The notes under the pieces: model-generated
Seen by the model: the letters and a program-made list of their open reading frames with translations, nothing else
Told to the model about the DNA's origin: nothing
Databases searched by the model: none
DNA from: Halanaerobium sp.
GTDB taxonomy: Bacteria; Bacillota; Halanaerobiia; Halanaerobiales; Halanaerobiaceae
Assembly (NCBI GenBank): GCA_018399955.1
Contig: JAGYNO010000008.1
Span: 1 to 42,925, forward strand
Length of the DNA stretch: 42,925 bases
Reading direction: 5' to 3'
Shown: positions 1 through 9,467 of the stretch, one piece after another
How positions within the stretch are numbered: the stretch's first letter is position 1
How the letters are laid out: every line of letters starts with the position of its first letter
Translations under genes and position numbers: made by a program

Positions 1-93
1 TAGAAATAAGAAGGTATAATTTGTGAAATATATAATTATATATAAGAACAGTAATCATGGTTATGTTTTAAAATTAAAGGAGAATAATAACAT

Positions 94-999
94 ATGCAGA
101 AGATAAAAGGTAATATATTTGCGTTTTTAGGAACTTCAATATTTGCAGTGAATTTTGTTTCGATGAAAGTACTAGTAGATCTTTTACCGATTAGAATAAT
201 TATTTTTCTTAGATTTGCTTTAGCAAGTATATTTTTATTTTTCATTCTTTATTTAAATGGAATAAATTTTGAAATATCAAGTAAAAAAGATAAAAATCAA
301 TTAATTTTAACAGGATTTTTAGGAACAAGTCTTTATTATTTGTTTTTTAGTTATTCTCTGAAATATATTTCTGCTTCATTAGCATCTTTATTATGTTCAC
401 TGATTCCGCTGATTACATTATTTGTGGATTCTATTATTAATAAAGAAAAGCTTAGAAAATCAAACCTTTTTCTTTTTATTATATCTATTTTTGGTGTTTA
501 TTTAGTGGTAGACTTAAAAATAGGTGCTGATAATTATCTGCAGATATTAAAGGGGATCTTTCTGATGCTGATGGCATTGGCTGCCTGGATTTGCTATACT
601 ATCAAAGCAGAATATTTGCTGAAAAAATATAATACACTTGTAATCTTAGCTTATCAGTGCTTATTTGGATCTTTAATAACTTTATTATTCTCATTAGATA
701 GTATTTTTAGTATAAAAAATATATTTACGGCTTCAGAAGTTGAACTAATTTTAATGAATATAATATTCGTAAGTTTTTTCGCTTCTGCTTTAGCCTATTA
801 TTTTTATAATCTTGGCATAAGATATTTAGGAGTTACAATTTCTTCAGCTTATATGAACACAATGCCAGCAATAACTCTTTTTGCAGCATATTTTTTTATA
901 GGTTCAACTTTAAATTTTAAAAAGTTAATCGGGGTGTTTATAGTTACAGCTGCCACATTGATAGCTGCTTTAAAAGATAAATTTGAAATTAATAGATAA
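94..999 (+). CDS. DMT-superfamily (EamA) transporter, probable small-metabolite exporter
   Basis: This 301-residue, almost entirely hydrophobic protein has about ten predicted membrane helices arranged as two EamA repeats, roughly residues 5-138 and 150-292. That is the usual size and layout of drug/metabolite transporters. Family features visible are the early helix with FLGTSIFAVNFVSMKVL, and the second-repeat start around LMALAAWICYTIKAEYL. EamA proteins usually export amino acids, cofactors or other small metabolites; the substrate cannot be read from the sequence. The ATG is preceded by AAAGGAG, which supports this start. It stands alone and converges with the minus-strand nhaC gene about 55 bp downstream. 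I am confident of the family and have no basis for a substrate. Confidence 0.9.
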   Translation: MQKIKGNIFAFLGTSIFAVNFVSMKVLVDLLPIRIIIFLRFALASIFLFFILYLNGINFEISSKKDKNQLILTGFLGTSLYYLFFSYSLKYISASLASLLCSLIPLITLFVDSIINKEKLRKSNLFLFIISIFGVYLVVDLKIGADNYLQILKGIFLMLMALAAWICYTIKAEYLLKKYNTLVILAYQCLFGSLITLLFSLDSIFSIKNIFTASEVELILMNIIFVSFFASALAYYFYNLGIRYLGVTISSAYMNTMPAITLFAAYFFIGSTLNFKKLIGVFIVTAATLIAALKDKFEINR

Positions 1000-1053
1000 A
1001 AGAAATAGTAATGTTTTTAATAATGATTTTATAAATTATTTAATGGATCCTAT

Positions 1054-2406
1054 TTATTTTTCTTTGATTTCAAAATATGACACTAATAAATTTGAAAAAG
1101 GCAGCAGTAGAATAAAAAATGCAAAATACATGTAATCTAAGGTGTTGACGCCGAGAACTGCTGTCATCATTAGAGCATTTACATTCCAGGGAATTAATGG
1201 GGAAAAGACAAGGCCTGAGTCACCAAGTGCTCTTGCAAGGTCTTTTCTTTTTAAATCCATTTTGTCATAGTGTTTTATTAACATTCTAGCTGGAAGAAAA
1301 ACAGCTAGAAATTGGTTGCAGCCAAGTACAGCAGAAATAATGCTGGAAATGAAAGTTATAGAAATCAGGTGTAATTTTTCTTTAATATGTTTTAAAAATG
1401 GTTTTAATATACTGTCAAGCACTCCAATTTGCTCTAAAATACCGCCGAGAATAACAGCGAAAATGATAAGCGATATTAGTTCCAGCATACTGGTTAAACC
1501 ACCCCGTGATATAATATTATCGATGAAATCTATACCCGTCATTTCTGTAAAACCTCTGAACATGATATTTAAAAGTTCAGACCAGTTTTTTCCAACGAAA
1601 AATACGCCTAAAAATATACTGAAAATAATATTTAAAGATAAATTTATAATAGTTGGCATCCTCATTAAAGCAAGAATTATTATTACTACTGGCGGCAGAA
1701 GCATCCAAATTGAAATAAAGAAGTGTTCATTCAATAAAGAAATTAAATTACTAAAATTATTGGAGTTTGTGATAACAGATTGACTATTAAAACCAATTAT
1801 TAAATAAATCAAGGCAGCAGAAAAATAAGCAGGTAGGGCTGTATAAAACATGTGATAAACCATATCCATTAGATCTGCACCTGAACTGTGTGCAGTAATA
1901 TTTGCTATAGATGAAACTGGGGACATTCTATCTCCAACATAAGAGCCAGATATAATTGCTCCTGCAGCTAAAGGCATACTTAAACCAAGACTTTCTGCAA
2001 TACTTATCAAAGCAAGGCCAATTGTACTTGCTGTTCCAACTGCTGTTCCTACAGCCATAGATACTATTGAGGTTGAAATAAAGCTTAAAACTAAAAAATA
2101 CTTTGGATTTATTGTTTTTAATCCATAGTAAATCATTGTTGGTACAGTTCCTATAGCTATCCAGATACCAATCATCATTCCAATTAAAAATAATATCATA
2201 ATCACATTACCAATATTTTTAAAACTTGAAAACAACATTTTTTCAATTTCTGACCATTTATAGCCCCAGATTAAAGAAAGTGCAGCTACAATTAAAATCT
2301 CCAGAAATAAGGCAATTTGTATTGGAGAATTCCAGTAAGTTACAGACATTATAATTAAAAATATCATTGTAAATACAGGTAATAGAGCCTGTTTAAAAGT
2401 TAGCAT
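1054..2406 (-). CDS. nhaC: Na+/H+ antiporter, NhaC family
   Basis: The 450-residue polytopic membrane protein matches the NhaC antiporter family, which exchanges cytoplasmic Na+ for external protons and is common in halophilic and alkaliphilic Firmicutes. About eleven to twelve hydrophobic segments are visible. The central conserved block GTAVGTASTIG is followed by GSYVGDRMSPVSSIANITA, the NhaC core with its Asp residue in a broken helix. The length agrees with the family. The start is set by GGAGGC (complement of 2413-2418) just upstream of the ATG. The gene is divergent from the histidine kinase at 2810 and convergent with the DMT transporter. Related NhaC-type proteins can also exchange malate/lactate or arginine/ornithine, so the substrate is less sure than the family. 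Confidence 0.9.
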   Translation of the reverse strand: MLTFKQALLPVFTMIFLIIMSVTYWNSPIQIALFLEILIVAALSLIWGYKWSEIEKMLFSSFKNIGNVIMILFLIGMMIGIWIAIGTVPTMIYYGLKTINPKYFLVLSFISTSIVSMAVGTAVGTASTIGLALISIAESLGLSMPLAAGAIISGSYVGDRMSPVSSIANITAHSSGADLMDMVYHMFYTALPAYFSAALIYLIIGFNSQSVITNSNNFSNLISLLNEHFFISIWMLLPPVVIIILALMRMPTIINLSLNIIFSIFLGVFFVGKNWSELLNIMFRGFTEMTGIDFIDNIISRGGLTSMLELISLIIFAVILGGILEQIGVLDSILKPFLKHIKEKLHLISITFISSIISAVLGCNQFLAVFLPARMLIKHYDKMDLKRKDLARALGDSGLVFSPLIPWNVNALMMTAVLGVNTLDYMYFAFFILLLPFSNLLVSYFEIKEK

Positions 2407-2457
2407 TATTATGCCTCCAGATCTATATAAATTTCTTAAACAAGATTACACTTTTAT

Positions 2458-2486
2458 ATTATATCATAAAGTTTTATTATTTATAA
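2458..2486 (-). promoter_or_regulatory. Possible extended -10 promoter for nhaC
   Basis: On the minus strand a perfect TATAAT lies at 2458-2463, preceded by TG one base upstream (extended -10). A poor -35, TTATAA, lies at 2481-2486 with a 17-bp spacer. It is about 50 bp from the nhaC start. The -35 match is weak and the region is AT-rich, so this is tentative. Confidence 0.35.
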
Positions 2487-2809
2487 AAAATAACGTTAAA
2501 TATTTTATGAGAGTTCTACAGAAAAAAATAAGATATGTGTCTGAATTTTAAAAATCAAAAATTAAAATCAGCTCGGCATGTATAGTTTAGCCTAGAATTG
2601 TTAAAGCATGAATATTATTGGCGATTTTTATAAAAAGGTAAAATATTATCATATTTCTTTTATTATCAAAACAAGGTTTTTACAAGTATTTCTAGAATAA
2701 TACATGATAATGAAGTATAATTATTTTAGAAATTGATTTATTATTTGAAATAATTTTAAAGTACTTGGTTAAAGTTTAAAATAAAGAGTTTTAGATGAGG
2801 TGTTTTTAG
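2487..2809. other. Intergenic region between divergent nhaC and histidine kinase genes
   Basis: About 400 bp separate the two divergent start codons (2407-2809), the largest spacer in the window. Apart from the possible nhaC promoter I see no ORF, convincing hairpin-plus-T-run, or known riboswitch. The sequence GAGGTG at 2796-2801 is the likely ribosome binding site of the kinase gene. The rest is AT-rich and presumably holds the promoters of both genes. Confidence 0.5.
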
Positions 2810-5800
2810 ATGAATGATTTAAACTATAAAAAAATTATCGAGAGTTCACCTACTGCTTATGCATATCATCAAATAATTTTAGATGAAGAGAATAATCCAA
2901 TTGATTATATCTTTTTAGATGTAAACAGGAAATTTGAAGAACTGACTGGTTTAAGACGAGAAAATATAATTAATAAAAAAGTAACAGAAGTTCTTCCAAA
3001 TATTTCAGAAGGAAATTTTGATTGGATAAGTTTTTACGGGGATATTGCGCTGAATAAAGGTAGTGCTGAATTTGAACAGTTTTCAAAACCTCTGAATAGG
3101 TGGTATAAAGTAAAAGCTTTATCATCAGAAAAATATTATTTCACAACTTACTTTTCTGATATTGAAGAAGAAATGAAAATAGCCTCTACTAAAAATTATA
3201 TAAACAAAGAAAGTAATGAAGTTGATTTTCAGAAGGCTGCAGATAGAATAAGAAAAATATCTGAGGCAAAATATGTTTTCTTTAATATATATCAAGCTAA
3301 TAAAGATATTATTAAAACAGCTGCGATTTCTGGGAATAAAAAAGAAGTAGAGCAGGCAGTTGCAGTGCTTGGGTTTGAAATTATCGGCTGGAAGTGGGAG
3401 CCAGTATTGCTTAAGAACGAAATATTTCAAAATAATATTATAAGTGAATTTTCTTCACTAGCCGAAATTACTGGAGAAATAATACCAAAAACTATTATAA
3501 AAAAACTTGAAAATATATTTTCTTTAGGTAATACATATATTATAAAACTTGAGAAAAACAAAAATATTATTGGATATTTTATACTTGTTATGGAAAAAGA
3601 TAAAAAATTAAAAAATAGAAGTCTTATTCGAATATATACAGAACAAATAGCACTTATTTTAGAATCCGAAAAGAATAAAGAAAAATTAAATAGAACAGAA
3701 GAAAGACTAAAGCTTGCTATGGATGCATCTGAACAAATTTTTTGGGATATTAATTTGGATAAAGATAAAATATATATTAATCCTAAATTCTACCAAAAAC
3801 TTGGTTATCAAAATGGAGAATTATCATTAAAAGCAGATGAAATGCTTGATTTGATCCATCCTGATGATCAAAAAAATATCCTAGCTGGATTTGATAGATT
3901 ATTAGATAATCTTAATAATTTGAAGGCAGAAATCCGAATTAGGACTAAAGATGGGAACTGGAAATGGTTTTTAATCTTTGCTAAGGCTTTTGATACTGAT
4001 GAAGATGGTATTCAAAATAGAATAGTCGGGGTAAGTCTTGATATAAACGAGCGTAAAAAACAGGAAGAAGAGCTTCAACAGAGTCGAAAAAAGTTCTGTG
4101 ATCTTGCTGAGAAAGCTCCAATTGGAATTTTAAGCTGTGATATTGAAGGCAATATTGACTATTTGAATTCGAAGGTTGTCCAAATACTGGGCTCTCCAGG
4201 TCTAAAAGAAACAAAAAATATAAACTTACTTAAATTCCCCCCACTTAAAGCAAAAAAAATATCACAAAAAATAAAAAAAAGTATGGAAGAAAATACAACT
4301 GAAACATTTGAGATAAATTATACAACAAAATGGAAGAAAAATATTTGGACAAGGGTTCATGTTAGTCCTAAAAGAGAGAAAGAAAAAATTGTTGGAGCTC
4401 AGATAATTATTGATGACATAACTGAAAAGAAGGAGATCCAGGAAAGATTAAAAATTAATGAAAAAAACTTCAGAACATTTTTTGAGACTATGGATGATCT
4501 TATCCTTGTTAGTGATTTAGATGGGAAAATACTTTATACAAATAGTTCAGTATCTAAAAAATTAGGTTATTCGAAAGAAAAACTGAGAAAAATGAAAATC
4601 TTGGATGTTCATCCAGAGCAGAAACAGGGAGAGGCAGAAGAAATATTAAATGCAATGTTTGCAGGAAAAAAAGATATATGTCCATTACCTCTCTGCCGTA
4701 AAGATAAAACATTATTACCTGTTGAAACTAAAGTTTGGTTTGGCAGATGGGATGGCCAAGAGGTTATTTTTGCTATATCTAAAGATTTAACTAAAGAACA
4801 GGAAGCTTTACAGAAGTTCAATAAATTATTTAAAAACAATCCTGCCTTAATGGCAGTTACAACAGTAACAGATGGTAAATTTGTTGAAGTGAACAAATCT
4901 TTTCTTGATAAATTAGGTTATAGTGAAGATGAAATAATTGGCTGTAACAGCAGAGAAATTGACTTATTTTTAAAGCCTGAAATACATAAGATTGCTGTTA
5001 AAAAGCTTCAGAAAAAAGGAAGTATTAATAATATCGGACTAAAAGTTAAACGAAAAAATGGTGAGATTCTTGATGGATTATTTTCAGGAGAAATCATTGA
5101 AAGCCAGGGAAAAAAGTATTTTCTAACAGTTATGACAGATATTACAGAACAAAAAAAAGCAGAAAAAGAACTGGTAAAAATCAATAAAAAACTTCAAGAA
5201 TCTATTGATAAAGCAAATAAAATGGCAGCAGAAGCTAAAAAAGCAAATCAGCTCAAAAGTCAATTTTTAGCTAATATGAGCCATGAAATCAGAACACCAC
5301 TAAATATTATAATGGGTTATACAGAAGAATTGAATAAGGAATTTCATGGAGAAAAAAGTAGCCGCTATATAGAATCAATTAAGTCAGCTGGAGAAAGTCT
5401 TTTAAATCAGGTTAATGATATTCTTGATATGTCTAAAATAGAATCTGGTATGATTAATCTTAATTATGAATATATTGATTTAAAGGATCTATTTTTCAAG
5501 ATGCAGTCTATTTTTAAAAAAAGAGTGGAAAAAAAGAATCTTGATTTTAATCTTGAAATAGATTCACTGCCGGCTTTAGTAAAAATTGATGAAAGTAAGT
5601 TTAGACAGATTTTGATTAATTTACTTGATAATGCTGTTAAATTTACAAAAGAAGGATTTGTATCTCTAAAAGTTGTCAGCAGTAAAGTGATAGATAGTAA
5701 TAATAAAGAAAAATTAAATTTAAAAATTATAATCGAAGATTCAGGAATTGGGATTAAAGATGGAAAAATAACTGAAATATTTGATGCTTTTTCTCAACAA

Positions 5801-6376
5801 AATGGGCAGAGCACCAGAGAATATGGAGGCACAGGTTTAGGCCTTACAATTACAAAGAAATTAGTGGATTTAATGGGCGGGAAAATTGATGTAAAAAGTA
5901 ATGAAGGCAGAGGAAGTAAATTTATGATTAATTTTAAGAAATTAGATTATAGGAGCAGAGATAAGAAAAAAAGAAAAGTAAAAAATGAAGGCTATGATTT
6001 CTCAGATGCAAAGATTTTAGTTGTTGATGATGAAGAACTGAATCGTGAACTGATCAAAATAAAACTCTATGATAAAAATATTAAAATTGTTGAAGCTGAA
6101 AACGGCAGTGAAGCAGTAAAAATGGCAGAAGAAGAGAAACCTGACCTAATTATAATGGATTTAAAGATGCCTGTAATGGATGGGTATCAAGCATTAGAAA
6201 AGATAAAATCATTAAAACTTTTTGAAAAAGATTTTCCAATAATTGCGCTTACTGCAGCTGCTACAGATGATGAGCAAAAAATGTCAAAAGAAAGTGGATT
6301 TAGTGATTTTATTAGTAAACCATTAGTAGAAGGTAGGCTCTATGAAATTTTAGTAAAATACCTCATAAATGAATAA
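2810..6376 (+). CDS. Cytoplasmic multi-PAS hybrid sensor histidine kinase with C-terminal receiver
   Basis: This 1188-residue protein has no signal peptide or membrane helix, so it should sense a cytoplasmic signal. Domain order by eye: PAS (about 5-115), a GAF-like region (about 135-285), then four PAS/PAC units (about 300-415, 425-545, 550-665, 670-790), a coiled linker, HisKA, HATPase_c and a receiver. The phosphoacceptor is H825 in the motif NMSHEIRTPLN. The ATPase N box is around N937-N941, the G1 box DSGIG at 977-981, and GGTGLGL follows near 1008. The receiver has acidic D1073/D1074, phosphoacceptor D1117 in MDLKMPVMDG, and K1170. All catalytic residues are therefore present. There is no HPt domain or DNA-binding partner nearby, so the output route is unknown. 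The ATG follows GAGGTG. The CFA-like methyltransferase begins about 55 bp downstream and could be co-transcribed. Confidence 0.9.
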   Translation: MNDLNYKKIIESSPTAYAYHQIILDEENNPIDYIFLDVNRKFEELTGLRRENIINKKVTEVLPNISEGNFDWISFYGDIALNKGSAEFEQFSKPLNRWYKVKALSSEKYYFTTYFSDIEEEMKIASTKNYINKESNEVDFQKAADRIRKISEAKYVFFNIYQANKDIIKTAAISGNKKEVEQAVAVLGFEIIGWKWEPVLLKNEIFQNNIISEFSSLAEITGEIIPKTIIKKLENIFSLGNTYIIKLEKNKNIIGYFILVMEKDKKLKNRSLIRIYTEQIALILESEKNKEKLNRTEERLKLAMDASEQIFWDINLDKDKIYINPKFYQKLGYQNGELSLKADEMLDLIHPDDQKNILAGFDRLLDNLNNLKAEIRIRTKDGNWKWFLIFAKAFDTDEDGIQNRIVGVSLDINERKKQEEELQQSRKKFCDLAEKAPIGILSCDIEGNIDYLNSKVVQILGSPGLKETKNINLLKFPPLKAKKISQKIKKSMEENTTETFEINYTTKWKKNIWTRVHVSPKREKEKIVGAQIIIDDITEKKEIQERLKINEKNFRTFFETMDDLILVSDLDGKILYTNSSVSKKLGYSKEKLRKMKILDVHPEQKQGEAEEILNAMFAGKKDICPLPLCRKDKTLLPVETKVWFGRWDGQEVIFAISKDLTKEQEALQKFNKLFKNNPALMAVTTVTDGKFVEVNKSFLDKLGYSEDEIIGCNSREIDLFLKPEIHKIAVKKLQKKGSINNIGLKVKRKNGEILDGLFSGEIIESQGKKYFLTVMTDITEQKKAEKELVKINKKLQESIDKANKMAAEAKKANQLKSQFLANMSHEIRTPLNIIMGYTEELNKEFHGEKSSRYIESIKSAGESLLNQVNDILDMSKIESGMINLNYEYIDLKDLFFKMQSIFKKRVEKKNLDFNLEIDSLPALVKIDESKFRQILINLLDNAVKFTKEGFVSLKVVSSKVIDSNNKEKLNLKIIIEDSGIGIKDGKITEIFDAFSQQNGQSTREYGGTGLGLTITKKLVDLMGGKIDVKSNEGRGSKFMINFKKLDYRSRDKKKRKVKNEGYDFSDAKILVVDDEELNRELIKIKLYDKNIKIVEAENGSEAVKMAEEEKPDLIIMDLKMPVMDGYQALEKIKSLKLFEKDFPIIALTAAATDDEQKMSKESGFSDFISKPLVEGRLYEILVKYLINE

Positions 6377-6430
6377 TAAAAAATTATAGATATATGTAAT
6401 AAAATAACTATAAAAAGGATGGTAATAACG

Positions 6431-7477
6431 GTGGATATTGATAGTTTACTGGCAAAAGGTTGGATACCAGATCCTATTTTAAAATTTTCTGTCCAAAGAA
6501 TACTGGCAAAAAAAATTAAAGATCAACAAATAAACGATATAGAAAAAAGACAAAAAAAGCTTTTATCTTTTATCGAAGATTTAAAAAGTCAGCCAATTGC
6601 AGTTCAAACCAGAGAAGCAAATGAACAGCATTATGAATTACCACCAGAATTTTTTAAAAAAATACTTGGGGAAAATTTAAAATACAGCTGCTGCCTCTGG
6701 CCTGAAGATCATATAAAAGAAGAACTACCGCCATATTTAAATCAGGCAGAAGAAGATATGCTTGAGTTGAGCTGCAGAAGAGCTGAGTTAGAGGATGGCC
6801 AAAAGATTTTAGAACTTGGCTGTGGGTGGGGTTCTATGACTTTATATATGGCAGATAAGTTTCCTAATTCGAAAATTACTGCTATTTCTAATTCGAGATT
6901 TCAAATTAAATATATAAATCAACTGGCCAAAAATAGAGGAATCAAAAATATAGAGGTTAAAGCTGCTGATATAAATAACTATTATACTGAGGAAAAATTT
7001 GATCGAATCATTTCTATCGAAATGTTTGAACATATGCGAAATTATCAAAAGTTGATGAAGAAAATAAGAGATTTTTTAAGAAAAGAGGGTAAATTGTTCA
7101 TCCATATCTTTACTCATCATACATATCCTTTCACTTATCATGATAGGTCTTCTTCTGACTGGATGGCGAGATATTTTTTTAGTGGTGGGACAATGCCGAG
7201 CCAGAATCTACTCCATTATTTTACTGCAGGTTTGAATTTAGAGAAGCAGTGGGCAGTTTCAGGATGTCATTACAGAAAAACCCTTGAAGCCTGGCTTATT
7301 AAGATGGATGAAAAGAAAAAAGAAATATGGCCAATATTTGTTGACACTTATGGTCAAGATAATGCACAAAAATGGTGGAATTACTGGCGCTTATTTTTTA
7401 TTTCTACAGCGGAATTTTTTGCTTATAATAAAGGAAATGAATGGTTTGTCAGTCATTATCTTTTTAAGAGGTCTTAG
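6431..7477 (+). CDS. SAM-dependent methyltransferase, cyclopropane-fatty-acyl-phospholipid synthase family
   Basis: The protein has the CFA-synthase family fold: an N-terminal region with the conserved HYELPPEFF and YSCCLWP blocks, followed by a Rossmann methyltransferase core with the SAM motif ILELGCGWGSM and the later EMFEHMRNY block. Family members transfer a methylene or methyl group from SAM to unsaturated phospholipid acyl chains or small amines. This short variant (about 350 residues) resembles the CFA-like / coclaurine N-methyltransferase-like branch, so lipid cyclopropanation is possible but not assured. I chose GTG at 6431 because AAAAGGATGG sits at 6413-6422 at normal spacing; the in-frame ATG at 6419 lies inside that ribosome binding site. 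The DUF1385 gene starts 1 bp after its stop codon, suggesting coupling. Confidence 0.82.
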   Translation: MDIDSLLAKGWIPDPILKFSVQRILAKKIKDQQINDIEKRQKKLLSFIEDLKSQPIAVQTREANEQHYELPPEFFKKILGENLKYSCCLWPEDHIKEELPPYLNQAEEDMLELSCRRAELEDGQKILELGCGWGSMTLYMADKFPNSKITAISNSRFQIKYINQLAKNRGIKNIEVKAADINNYYTEEKFDRIISIEMFEHMRNYQKLMKKIRDFLRKEGKLFIHIFTHHTYPFTYHDRSSSDWMARYFFSGGTMPSQNLLHYFTAGLNLEKQWAVSGCHYRKTLEAWLIKMDEKKKEIWPIFVDTYGQDNAQKWWNYWRLFFISTAEFFAYNKGNEWFVSHYLFKRS

Positions 7478-7478
7478 A

Positions 7479-8219
7479 ATGAAAAAGAATGAAAACATCG
7501 GAGGTAGAGCCTACAGTAATGGACTTAGATTGATGAACAGCAGGCGATCTGTTAAAGTTTATTATAATAAAGATGGAGAGCTGCAGTTTGATATAAATAA
7601 CAGCAAAAAGAGCAAATATAATAATTTAATTAAAAATATTCCAATTATAAGGGGTGTTTTTATTATAATATATTCTCTTTGGGTTTTTTTAAAAGAGATG
7701 GTTAAAAATCCTTTAAAGTACTGGTTTATTTTTCTAATTATATTTTTGGATGCTTATTTCTGGTTCGGAGGAAATGGTGATGGTAGTACTTTGAACTTTA
7801 TTTTTCTAATCATATATTTTTCTCTACCATTAATTCTAATTATGTTTTTTCGCAAAAATATATCAGAAGTATTAAAATATCATGGAGCAGAACATATGGC
7901 AGTTAATTATTATGAAAATGATTTTAAAGGAAATATTGAAGATTATTCTAGACTCCATAAAAGATGTGGAAGTAATTTTGTGTTTTATTATCTTTTATTT
8001 CAGATTATAGCCTTATTTTTAAATTTAAGAATAAATTTTTTTATTGAACATCTTCTTTATCTTGGACTAGCCTATGAAGCCATGATTTATACTCCTGATA
8101 GCTTTTTGCCTGCTGTAACTATTATTCAGAGATTCATGACAAAAGAGCCCGATGAAAAGCAGCTGAAAGCTGCAGAAGCTGCCTTAAAAATTTTAACTGA
8201 GGATTATTATATGAGCTAG
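7479..8219 (+). CDS. DUF1385 family membrane protein
   Basis: The translated product is about 246 residues. It contains the DUF1385 signature: a start with GGRAYSNGLRLMNSRR, two or more hydrophobic segments, then KYHGAEHMAVNYYE and LHKRCGSNFVF, with a C-terminal EPDEKQLKAAEAALK. The conserved His and Cys residues have led to this family being called a predicted metal-dependent enzyme; no biochemical function is established that I know of. Start: ATG at 7479 with AAGAGG at 7466-7471, one base after the stop of the methyltransferase gene. The frame remains open further upstream, but that part lies inside the methyltransferase gene and has no start signal of its own. The tight spacing suggests co-expression, perhaps in envelope lipid metabolism (inference). 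Confidence 0.85.
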   Translation: MKKNENIGGRAYSNGLRLMNSRRSVKVYYNKDGELQFDINNSKKSKYNNLIKNIPIIRGVFIIIYSLWVFLKEMVKNPLKYWFIFLIIFLDAYFWFGGNGDGSTLNFIFLIIYFSLPLILIMFFRKNISEVLKYHGAEHMAVNYYENDFKGNIEDYSRLHKRCGSNFVFYYLLFQIIALFLNLRINFFIEHLLYLGLAYEAMIYTPDSFLPAVTIIQRFMTKEPDEKQLKAAEAALKILTEDYYMS

Positions 8220-8442
8220 TTTGTTTAATAAAAATCGAATACTAAAACTTAAGATATATTATATAAAATAATAATTATAAAAAATAGACATAATGTTTTG
8301 AAAATAATTGAAAACAGCAAAAGATTGTGATAATCTATAATAGATAAATTAAATTTAAATTATTTAAAATGATTTAATAGATAGAAGGTGATAAAGTATA
8401 GATAAAATTTTTTTATTTATAGGTATAAAAGGAGGATATATA

Positions 8443-9435
8443 ATGAAATTAAAAAATTTACTTATTATTTTTATTTTTTCACTATTACTAATTTTGACAA
8501 CTATTCTACCAGTATTTGCAAAAGATGCTTCTGATTATGATATGGTACTTATATTGCCTGGCTCTATTGACGACCAAAGTTGGAATGCTACAAATTATGC
8601 TGGTTTAGCTGCTGCAAATGAAGAACTTGGTACAAATATCGAATATGTAGAAAATGTACAGGCAAGTGATTATGAGTCAACAATGCGAAATTATGCTCAG
8701 CGAGGCTATGATCTTATTCTGGCAGCCGGAACACAGTTTGATGAAGCAGCACAGAGAGTTTCTCAAAGCTATACAGATACAACTTTTACAGTTGTAAATG
8801 GGGTAATTGCTCAAGAACCTAATTTAAAACCTGTTATGCCAAAAGAATATGAAGCTAGTTTTTTAGCTGGTATAATAGCTGGACATATAACAGAAAATAA
8901 GAAACTTGGTTTGGTTGGAGGATTTCCAAATCGTCAGATGATTAAATTATTAAATACTTATGTTTGGGGAGCAAAAAATGTAGATATGGATATTGAATCT
9001 ACACGTTCTTATGCAAATAGCTGGAGTAATGTTTCTTTAGGTAATCAAATGGCAAATTCTATGATTGATGATGATGTAGATGTACTCTTTTTCTATGCAA
9101 ATGAAGTTGGTTTGGGAGCTATTCAGGCTGCAGAAGAAAGAGGAGCAAAGTTTATTGGTTTTGCTTCAAATCAAAATGATGTTGCACCAGATACTGTTAT
9201 GGCGAGTATTTATCTAAATTTTGAAGGTCTATATACATGGATAGTGGAAAATTTCATGACGGGAGAATTAGAAGCAGTTCAAAACCAAGTTGGAATTAAT
9301 GAAGGTATTGTAGAAGTTGTTTATGGAGAGCAAATTGGGCAGGAAGTTAAAGATGATGTTAATCAAGCAGTTATGTCTATAAAAAATGGTGATGTTTTAG
9401 ATTATTTTTCAATGTCTCCAGAAGAACTTGAGTAA
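8443..9435 (+). CDS. BMP-family ABC transporter substrate-binding protein (nucleoside-type)
   Basis: The 330-residue protein begins with a clear signal peptide: KLKN, a hydrophobic core, then a type I cleavage site after PVFA. The mature part has BMP/PnrA family features: DYDMVLILPGSIDDQSWN, an AGTQFDEAA block, the FLAGIIAGHITENKKLGLVGG block and later GFASNQNDVAPDTV. BMP proteins bind purine nucleosides or related ligands and deliver them to an ABC importer. The next three genes encode that importer. Unlike the lipoproteins of Gram-positive bacteria (PnrA, Med), there is no lipobox cysteine, which points to a freely diffusing periplasmic protein. The ribosome binding site is an excellent AAAGGAGG. 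A long hairpin directly downstream probably sets its expression above that of the membrane components. Confidence 0.92.
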   Translation: MKLKNLLIIFIFSLLLILTTILPVFAKDASDYDMVLILPGSIDDQSWNATNYAGLAAANEELGTNIEYVENVQASDYESTMRNYAQRGYDLILAAGTQFDEAAQRVSQSYTDTTFTVVNGVIAQEPNLKPVMPKEYEASFLAGIIAGHITENKKLGLVGGFPNRQMIKLLNTYVWGAKNVDMDIESTRSYANSWSNVSLGNQMANSMIDDDVDVLFFYANEVGLGAIQAAEERGAKFIGFASNQNDVAPDTVMASIYLNFEGLYTWIVENFMTGELEAVQNQVGINEGIVEVVYGEQIGQEVKDDVNQAVMSIKNGDVLDYFSMSPEELE

Positions 9436-9467
9436 CAAAATTATAATAATTAATCTTATTAATCATT

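Noticed and set aside
1316-1783. 155-residue plus-strand frame
   Set aside because: It lies entirely antisense to nhaC, which has clear family motifs; no ribosome binding site or similarity.
7284-7478. N-terminal extension of the DUF1385 protein into the methyltransferase gene
   Set aside because: The extension overlaps a conserved gene in another frame, and ATG 7479 has its own AAGAGG site; DUF1385 similarity begins there.
8220-8442. Purine riboswitch before the nucleoside-type ABC operon
   Set aside because: None of the conserved purine-riboswitch junction sequences is visible; the spacer is simply AT-rich.
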